Positions 51,582 to 60,200 of a stretch of DNA of 64,000 nt are shown here, piece by piece. Position numbers and translations under genes: made by a program. The notes under the pieces were generated by a model. It worked only from the letters and a program-made list of their open reading frames with translations. It did not search any database and was not told where the DNA came from. Source of the stretch: CBDCWT01 sp965223305 (GTDB taxonomy: Bacteria > Planctomycetota > Planctomycetia > Pirellulales > Pirellulaceae); assembly GCA_965223305.1 (NCBI GenBank), contig CBDCWT010000035.1, positions 62,001-126,000 on the forward strand, written 5' to 3'. The stretch's first letter is position 1. Each line of letters starts with the position of its first letter.

Positions 51582-53516
51582 TCACGCCTCAGCCAAGGTC
51601 GCCAGCACTCCCTCCAGCCACCGGTCGTGGGCGAACATCTGCTGTCGTTGAATGAAGTTGAGCCGTTCGACTCGGTGTTGCAGCTTGGTGACCTCTGCTG
51701 AAAAGTCGGTGCGGGATTCGCCGCCTTCGCCTGCCGACCGTGCGATACGTTCAGCCAGGCGTGGGCCGTGCAGGCGGATCAGTTGGTCGTCGGCTGCCAC
51801 GAAGAACTGACAAGAGCCAGGCTCTCCCTGCCGCGCGGCACGGCCGATCAACTGGCGATCGATACGTGCCGATTCGTGTTGTTCGGTTCCGAGCACGTGC
51901 AGCCCGCCCGCCTCGCGTGCGCCTGGACCGAGTTTGATGTCGGTGCCACGGCCGGCCATGTTGGTTGCGATGGTGATCGCGCCGAGTTGTCCCGATTGGG
52001 CCACAATCTGTGCTTCTTCTTCGTCTTGCTTGCCGTTAAGCAGACGGAAGGGGATTCCTGCTGCCTGTAGTCGCCCAGCCAGGAGTTCGCTCATTTCAAT
52101 GGTGCGAGTTCCAACCAGCACCGGCTGCTTCGTGGCATGAATCCGGCCCAACTCTTCTGTGATGGCTGCGAACTTGCACTTCTGGTCCGCAAAGTACCTA
52201 GTGGGTCGCGTTCGCCGCGCGCTCGGCTTGCGTGGGGGAATCACTACCACCGGCAGACCGTAGAAGTACTTCAATTCACTCTCGTTGCCCGTCGCAGTTC
52301 CGGTCATCCCGCACATCCCACGATAGAGAGCAAAGAAGCGTTGCCGGGTGATGTGGCCCAACGGCTGCTGCTCAGGTGTGGGAGCCAGACCTTCCTTGAC
52401 TTCGATCGCTTGATGCAGGCCGTCGCGCCAATTGCGGTCAGGCGCGACGCGCCCGGTATTCTGATCGACCAGCATGATCTTCTCGGCGTCCACGATATAG
52501 TGCACATCTCTGTTCATCAGCAACTGAGCTTGGAGTGCTTGCCGGACGTAGACAGTCCAAGGTCGCAACAGACCGTGCTGGGCGGCCTGGCGGCCGACAT
52601 CGGCGATCTTCACGAGCCCTTGCTTCGTGAGGCAAACGCGATGAGCGACTTTATCAATGAAATAGTCGTGGTCGGCCGTCAAGCGGGCGGCCGTCTCGCG
52701 GGCGATCGAGTAGGGACGATCGTTCACTGGCTCGCTGCCACCGACACCTCCGGATAGCACCAGCGGTGTCGTCGCCTCGTCGATCAGCACGCTGTCCACT
52801 TCATCCACGACACAGAACGCGAACCCGCGCTGCATCAGTTCGGTGGCAGATGCTGATCGGCCGGACAACCGCTCCCGGTAGCGTTGACCCAGGCGAGGCT
52901 TGTGTCTGGCCAACAGTTGTGCTTGATCTCGCAGGTAATCAAATCCGAATTCATAGCCTGGACCGTAGGTGACATCGCAGAGATAGGCCTGCCGTTTCTC
53001 TGTCGGTGAGCTAGCAGGCTGCAGGAAACCGGCGGACATTCCCAGGAGTTGAAAAACCGGGCCCATTAGCTCGAAGTCGCGGCGAGCAAGATAGTCGTTG
53101 ACCGTCAAGACGTGCGCACCTTTCCCGGTCAAGCCATGGATGAAGGCGGGCAGCGCGGCCACGAACGTCTTTCCTTCGCCTGTTTGCATCTCTGCGATCT
53201 TGCCGCGTGCCAACGTCAGGCCCCCGAGCAACTGCACGTCGTAAAGGTCGATGCCCAGGGCTCGGCGCGCGGCTTCGTGACACAGCGCCAATCCAGGAAG
53301 AAGAATGTCCTTGGAGACGGGGTCGATTCCATCTTCGACCGCGCGGCGAAGTTGGCTCGTGCGATCGACGAGTTCGCTGTCAGGGGCGCGGCGAAGCGAG
53401 TCGGCCTGCTCGCGAATCATCTGGACCGCGCTGCGATCACGCGGAGGTGGCGACGAGCCCGTTGGTAGCAGCGCCTCGACGCTTTGGAACCAGTTTGAAC
53501 TTACTAGACTCGCCAT
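51582..53516 (-). CDS. Shortened SecA-like preprotein translocase ATPase (SecA2 type)
   Basis: 644 residues against about 840-900 for housekeeping SecA. Motor motifs are intact: Walker A EMQTGEGKTFVAAL near 108, DEAD-type VVDEVDSVLIDEATTPLVLSG near 236, GMTGTATG, and the motif V/VI region TIATNMAGRGTDIKLG and QLIGRAARQG. It ends just after the start of the helical scaffold (QHRVERLNFIQRQQM), so the helical wing, the rest of the scaffold and the zinc-binding C-terminal tail for SecB are absent. The protein is thus an accessory SecA used for a subset of substrates. It heads a five-gene minus-strand operon with HlyD-type genes and is divergent from the giant surface protein gene. The main secA must lie elsewhere. 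Confidence 0.85.
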   Translation of the reverse strand: MASLVSSNWFQSVEALLPTGSSPPPRDRSAVQMIREQADSLRRAPDSELVDRTSQLRRAVEDGIDPVSKDILLPGLALCHEAARRALGIDLYDVQLLGGLTLARGKIAEMQTGEGKTFVAALPAFIHGLTGKGAHVLTVNDYLARRDFELMGPVFQLLGMSAGFLQPASSPTEKRQAYLCDVTYGPGYEFGFDYLRDQAQLLARHKPRLGQRYRERLSGRSASATELMQRGFAFCVVDEVDSVLIDEATTPLVLSGGVGGSEPVNDRPYSIARETAARLTADHDYFIDKVAHRVCLTKQGLVKIADVGRQAAQHGLLRPWTVYVRQALQAQLLMNRDVHYIVDAEKIMLVDQNTGRVAPDRNWRDGLHQAIEVKEGLAPTPEQQPLGHITRQRFFALYRGMCGMTGTATGNESELKYFYGLPVVVIPPRKPSARRTRPTRYFADQKCKFAAITEELGRIHATKQPVLVGTRTIEMSELLAGRLQAAGIPFRLLNGKQDEEEAQIVAQSGQLGAITIATNMAGRGTDIKLGPGAREAGGLHVLGTEQHESARIDRQLIGRAARQGEPGSCQFFVAADDQLIRLHGPRLAERIARSAGEGGESRTDFSAEVTKLQHRVERLNFIQRQQMFAHDRWLEGVLATLAEA

Positions 53517-53589
53517 GGGCCAAGCGCGGTTTCTGCGGGGCTATTTCGCTCGAATCTCCTCGAAATACTAGGTTTCCGTACCACTTCTC

Positions 53590-53813
53590 GCCGGAGAATT
53601 CACCCGAATTGGTCTCAATTGGCAATTACGAACCTACGCACACCATGATCAGTCGAGCCGCGTTAGCGGCCGGTTCGAACCACAAGACTGCTGCAGTTCT
53701 TGCCGGAGAATTCGCCTGAGTTGGTCTCAATTGCAGTTACGGACCCTCGCACACCAAGATTAGCCGAGCCGCGTTAGCGGCCGGTTCGAACCACAAGACC
53801 GCTGCCACCGACG
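53590..53813. repeat. Tandem repeat of a 112-bp unit
   Basis: Copies start at 53590 and 53702 (GCCGGAGAATTC). Each contains TTGGTCTCAATT and a palindrome GCCGCGTTAGCGGC followed by GTTCGAACCACAAGAC. They differ at about one position in ten. The unit lies upstream of both secA2 and the giant gene. Confidence 0.8.
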
Positions 53814-53891
53814 CTTGGCCGACGACGCGCGAAGCTGTGCTCCCGAATGTTGAACGGGCCGGACAAAGGTGGGTCCAGTTAAGGGAGTTTT

Positions 53892-53960
53892 GTAGCCGAA
53901 TTCGCCAGAATTTGGACGAGTCGGCAGTTCACCGAACCAAACTCTGGCGAGTTCGGCTAC
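53892..53960. repeat. Inverted repeat of the GTAGCCGAACTCGCCAGAG family
   Basis: GTAGCCGAATTCGCCAGAAT followed by TTGG at 53892-53915 pairs with its near-perfect reverse complement at 53937-53960 (two mismatches in 24). The same unit occurs in the 34129 tandem. The remaining gap 53961-54243 holds no gene. Confidence 0.8.
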
Positions 53961-54243
53961 CTGATGAGTTCGGCTCCCTGGCGAGTTCGGTTGCGTTCTA
54001 GAGAGCTCGGCTACGATCGGAGAGCGGCAGAACGTCGGGGAAAAGTCCTTAACGGCGTCGTGTGTGAGGGTTGTGATGCCTCTGCCGAGAACAACAGTGA
54101 GCTCAACGAAAGAGACTGCTGTGAACTATGTTTTCAATAGCTCCCGTGGTTCTCGGTTCTGCCTCTTTCTCTTCGACCGCTCCTGTTTAAGCCGGGGACG
54201 GGTTAGATGATTTGTATCGGTCTTGACTGCAGGGGGATCTCCC

Positions 54244-57200
54244 TTGAGTAGTGTGTTTGAAAAGTCTCGCGTTTGGTTCAGAGAGTTTACGACGTTGTTT
54301 GGCAAACGCGGTGCACCCGCTGCTGATCAACATGAAGAGCCTCGTCTGCTGGAGTTGACGGGGCTCGAAGACCGGTTGCTGATGAGTGCTACGCCAGTCA
54401 GCCCCGAGATGGTGGAGCAGAACGGAGGAGAGTCGGCTACGCCGGAACCGGCTCCCGAAGTTCACGGTGAACTGCTTGCCCCCGGAGTGGACGCGGACGA
54501 TTGGCAGCTGGGCAGCGCACAGCAACCTGCCATCGAGGACGAAGCCGATCCTACGAATCTGGCCGAAGACGATACGCTGGAACAGCTCGCCGCAGGGACG
54601 AGTACCGCCGGTGATGACGATGGTGGCTTCGTACTGCAGTGGCACGGCAGCCTCGATGTCAGCCAGCCGCTACCAGCTGATGTTACTGCCGATTCACTGA
54701 ACGCCACACAAGACGGCCAGACTCAGGTTCGTCATGAGCTGGTTTTCGTCGACACTCAGACACAGGATTACGAGCAGTTCGTCGAAGAACTCTTGGCTTC
54801 CGGAGATGACCAGCGCCAGCTAGAAGTGGTGTTGCTCGATGGGCAGCGCGACGGTGTCGAGCAGATCACCGAGGTGTTGGGCTCCTACGACAGCCTGGAC
54901 GCTGTACATGTGGTTTCACACGGGACCGATGGGGCCGTAAAGCTCGGCAGCGGCTGGCTGTCGATGGACAATATCAGCGCCTATACGGACGACTTGGTGC
55001 AATGGCGCGATGCTCTGGCTGGCGATGCTGACTTGCTGTTCTATGGCTGTGATCTTGCGGCGACAGGCGAAGGTCAGACGCTGCTCGAGTCACTGAGCAC
55101 GCTCTGCGACTGTGATGTAGCGGCGAGCACGGACGATACCGGGTCCGCCGACCTTGGTGGTGACTGGGAACTAGAGTACGAGCTTGGTGCCATCGAGTCG
55201 ACGGTCATTGTCGGCCAGTCCTTCCAGTCAGAATGGCAAGGTTTGCTCAACACATTCGTGGTGACCACGACCAATGATGGTGGTGCGGGCTCCTTGCGCC
55301 AGGCGATCATTGACGCGAACGCGCTTGCAGGACAGGACACGATCACGCTTGGTGCCGGCGTCTACACTTTCACGGTCTTCGGTCAGGAGGAAGACGGTGC
55401 GCTTAGCGGAGACCTGGACATACACGACGACCTTGTGATCACCGGTGCCGGTGCGGATGTCACCACCATCGACGCTGCTTCGCTTGACCGCGTCTTCGAC
55501 ATCTGGTCCGGCACGGTCACGATCACTGGTGTCACGATCACCGGCGGTGATGCCAGCGACTCACTGGGTGCCGGTGGTGCCTTTTATGTTGAAAACTCGG
55601 CATCGCTAACGCTTAGTGAAGTCATTGTTACGAACAACAGTGCTGACGACGCCGGTGGTGGCATTGCCAATTCCGGACTGCTGACCCTAACGAACGTCGA
55701 AATTAGCAACAACACAGCTTACAGTGGAGGCGGTCTTGACAACATCGGCTCCGCAACGGTCTCCAACAGTACTTTCAGTAACAACAACGCCACCTTCGGT
55801 GGCGGTATCCGTAACGACGGCTTTTCTGCCGACCTGACATTAACCAACGTCACCATCAGCGGCAACACGGCCACCAACCGCGGTGGCGGCTTGCTAAACA
55901 ACAGAATCGCTACTCTGGTCAATGTGACCATCGCGGACAACCAGGCGGGGCAGGATGGCGGTGTATATGCAGCGGGTGGGACGACGTCGTTGAAGAACTC
56001 GATCGTCGCCGGAAACACCTTACTTAATGGAACGACACCGTCCGACTTTGGTGGCTCGGTGTCGAGCCAGGGTTTCAATCTCGTTGGTAACACCAGTGGC
56101 AGTTTTGGCTGGGTTGGCAGCGATCAACAAAACGTCGACCCTCTGCTTGGCACGCTGGCGGACAACGGTGGATTCACGCAGACGCATGCGCTGCTCGCTT
56201 CGAGTACTGCGATTGATGCGGGTACGGCGTCCGGGGCGCCTAGCATTGATCAACGAGGAGTCATTCGCGACAGCAACGTGGATATTGGTGCTTACGAATA
56301 CACGCTTCCGATTGCCAATGCCGGGGGCCCTTATCCGCTCGCCGAGGGTGATGATTTGGTGTTGGATGCGACGGGGTCGGTTGACCTTGAAGGCGATACG
56401 CTGACGTACAAGTGGGACCTCGACAACGACGGGAACTACGGTGAGCCGGGTGAGCCGACAACGGACAAACCTACCGTTTCCTGGGCGACGTTGCAGAGTT
56501 TTGGCATCGATGACGATGGGAGCTATACGATCGGTCTTCAGGTCGACGACGGCAATGGCGGTGTCAATACAACCACCACGGTGATTGATGTGGTCAATAC
56601 GGCCCCCGTCCTGACGGTGACTGGCAGCGGGAGCGTTGACTTAGGGCGAGCGTATACGCTCAATCTGTCGGCCACTGATCCAGGCGACGACACGATTACT
56701 AGCTGGACAATCAACTGGGGAGACGGCACGATCGAGACGATCGCCGGCAATCCCTCTTCCGTGGCGCACACTTACGCGCAGCTCGGCAACTACAACATCA
56801 CGGCGTCGGCCACCGACGAAGACGGGACGTTTTTCCAGAGCGACCTGATCGTGGCGGAGTTCTGGTCCGACAACATCACCAAGTATGACGGAATGACGGG
56901 AGACGCGCTGGCGCAGTCTGCGCCGCGCGGGGATATGGACGGACCGGCTGACGCACTCGTTGGTCCCGACGGACTGCTCTATGTGAGCGGTTTCAGCTCG
57001 GATACGGTGCTCCGCTACGATCTTAGGACGGGTGATTACGTCGACACCCTGGTGGCCGCCGGGGTGGGAGGGCTTGACGGGGCGGCAGGACTCGCGTTCG
57101 ACCAGGATGGCAACCTGCTGGTTGCCAGCTACGAAACCAGCAGCGTCAAGCGTTACGACATCGTAACGGGTGACTACATGGGTGACTTTGTCGCCGCCGG

Positions 57201-60200
57201 TGCAGGAGGGCTCAGTGCGCCAATCGGCATGACTTACGGCGCCGACGGGAATCTGTACGTTGCAGGCTGGATAAGCAACACGGTGGTTCGCTACGACGGC
57301 ACTACGGGAGATTTCATTGACGTATTCGTGTCAACAGATCTCAATCAGGCAACCGACCTGGAGTTCGGTCCCGATGGCCACCTCTATGTGGGCAGCCACA
57401 ACGCCCCACTCTCGGGTGTCAAGAAGTTTGACGGCTCGAGCGGCGCCTTCCTAGGTACCACAGTGAGCCTTTCCACCAGTTTTGGCTTCACTTTTGGCCC
57501 GGACGGAAATCTCTATGTGGCGAGCGAGATCGATGACACGATCAACGTCTACGACACCTCCGGGAATCTGCTGCGCACTCTCAGCGACAGTGGCGACGGG
57601 TTAGACGGTCCCTGGATGATGAACTTCACTCCCGACCAGCAGGTGACGGTGGTGATGCCCAGCAACACGGCTCCCACTATCGCCCTGGCCGGCGGACCGG
57701 TCAATTACGACGAAGGAGACGGAGCGGTCGTTATCGATTCGAGTGCGACCGCCAGCGACGTGGACCTGGTTGATTTCGACACAGGTACACTAACCGTGGA
57801 CTTCACCGCAAATGGAACGGCTTTCGACCGCCTGTCCATTCGCGACGAAGGACCCGGAGCAGGCAACATTCAGGTGTCGGGCAGCACAATCATATACGAC
57901 TCCGGCGGACCGCTCGCACCGATTGCGACGTTCTCCGGCGGCACAGACGGCTCGACACCGTTGGTGATTACGTTCAACAGTTCCGCTACTGCTACACAAG
58001 TACAAGCAGTGATGCGAAACGTGACGTACGAAAACGTCTCTGAAAATCCGAGTACGTCGAGCCGGACGGTTCGTTTCGTCTTGACCGATGGCGACGGCGG
58101 CACGAGCAACGCGGCGACGGAGACAATCAATGTCACTGCCGTCAACGACGCGCCGACGGATGTGTATTACACACAATTCATCGGAGGCAGCGAGTTTGTT
58201 GTCAATTCCACATTGACGGACGATCAGGATGCTCCGGCCGTGACCGCCCTGGCGGGCGGCGGCTTTGTCGTCGTTTGGGAGTCGATCAACCAGGATGGCG
58301 ACGGCGACGGCATCTACTTTCAGCGCTACGACAACGCGGGAAGTCCGGCGGGCGTTGAGACTCAAATCAACCTAACCACAACTAGCGATCAGGACGATCC
58401 GCAGCCCGTCGCGCTCTCCGACGGAAGCTTCGTGGTTGTCTGGGAATCCAATCTTCAGGACGGTTCGAGCCTTGGCATCTTTGGGCGACAGTTCGATGCC
58501 ACCGGCAATCCATTGACCGGCGAATTCCAGATCAACACAACGACAGCCGACCAGCAGGTCGATCCGCGCGTCGCCGCGCTCCGCGGTGGCGGGTTCGTCG
58601 TGGTCTGGGAGTCCAACCTCCAAGACGGCGACCAGAAGGGCGTCTACAGCCAGCGCTTTGACAACAGTTCAGCTCCGGTCGGTGTTGAGACCCAGGTTCA
58701 TACGACGACGGCTGGAACGCAAGCGGACGCCCGCGTGGCTGGACTCAACGACGGCGGCTATGTCGTGGTTTGGGAGAGCGATGCGTCGGGCAGTCTTGAG
58801 ATCATGGGCCGACGTTTTGATGCCGGAGGCAGTCCCACCGGCGGAGAATTCCAGATCAACTCGACCACGGCAGATGTACAGGACGACCCCGAAGTCACCG
58901 CGCTGGTTGACGGCGGTTTCGTTGTGATTTGGGAGTCGGTGAATCAAGATGGTTCTGGAACGGGGCTCTACGGGCAGAAGTATGATGCTGCGGGAAGCTC
59001 GGTCGGCAGCGAATTTCAGGTCAACTCGACGGCCAATCTGGCTCAACAGGATCCGGCTGTCAAAACTCTCGATGACGGCGGTTTTCTCGTCGTCTGGGAG
59101 TCATTCGATCAGGACGGCAGTGACTACGGCGTCTACGCCCAGCGGTTCGATGCATCCGGTAACCAGGTGCACGGCGAGTTTCAACTCAACACAACGACCG
59201 CGGATGGACAAAAGGATGTAAGAGTCGACGTGCTGGGTGACGGTCGGCTGGTCACCGCTTGGGTCTCAGAAAATCAAGACGGCTCTGGCAACACCGTAGT
59301 GGGCCGTATCTTCACGCCGACACTCGATGAGCACTCGCCGAACGGCACTATCGCGGCAGTGGCCTCGCAAGTTGTCGATGTGGAGGCGGGTGACACGCAC
59401 ACATTCACGTTGGTCGACAATGCAGGTGGTGCGTTCACGATCAATAATTCGACCGGCGAAATCACAGTTGCCAACTCGAACCTGATTGACTTCGAGGCGG
59501 CAGCGACGATGAACGTCACGGTTCGGGTTACCGACAGCGGTAGTCTGACGCACGATGAAGTCGTGACGATCCAGATCAACAACGTCAATGACGCACCCAA
59601 CTTCGACACGGCCAGCTTCACCGATCACACCATCACCGCCACCGCGGACGGCGCAGTTTTCGTGCATTCCGCGGACGTGGACGGCGACGGTGACATCGAT
59701 GTGCTGTCGGCATCGGGGACCGACGACACGATTGCCTGGTATGAGAATGACGGGAGTGAAAACTTCACCAAGCACACGATCACTACCACCGCCGATATTG
59801 CGAATGAAGTAACGACAGCGGACGTGGACGGCGATGGCGATCTCGATGTGTTGTCGGCGTCGACGGGCGACAGCACAATTGCCTGGTATGAAAACGATGG
59901 CAGTCAGAACTTTACGGAACACATCATCACGAACGCGGTCAACTCTGCTCAATCTGTCGCCACCGCGGATGTGGATGGCGACGGCGATCTCGACGTGCTG
60001 TCGGGTTCGGCCGGCACCGGCGCCACGCTTGCTTGGTACGAGAACGACGGCAGTCAGAATTTCACCACCCATGCGATCACTACCACAAACGGTAGCTATC
60101 GCTCCGTTATCACTGCGGATGTGGACGGTGATGGTGACCTGGACGTACTGTCTGCATCATTCGCCGAAGATATGATCGGCTGGTACGAAAATGACGGGAG

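Noticed and set aside
59266..60072. Minus-strand frame of 268 codons
   Set aside because: Produced by the regular repeats of the giant gene on the other strand.
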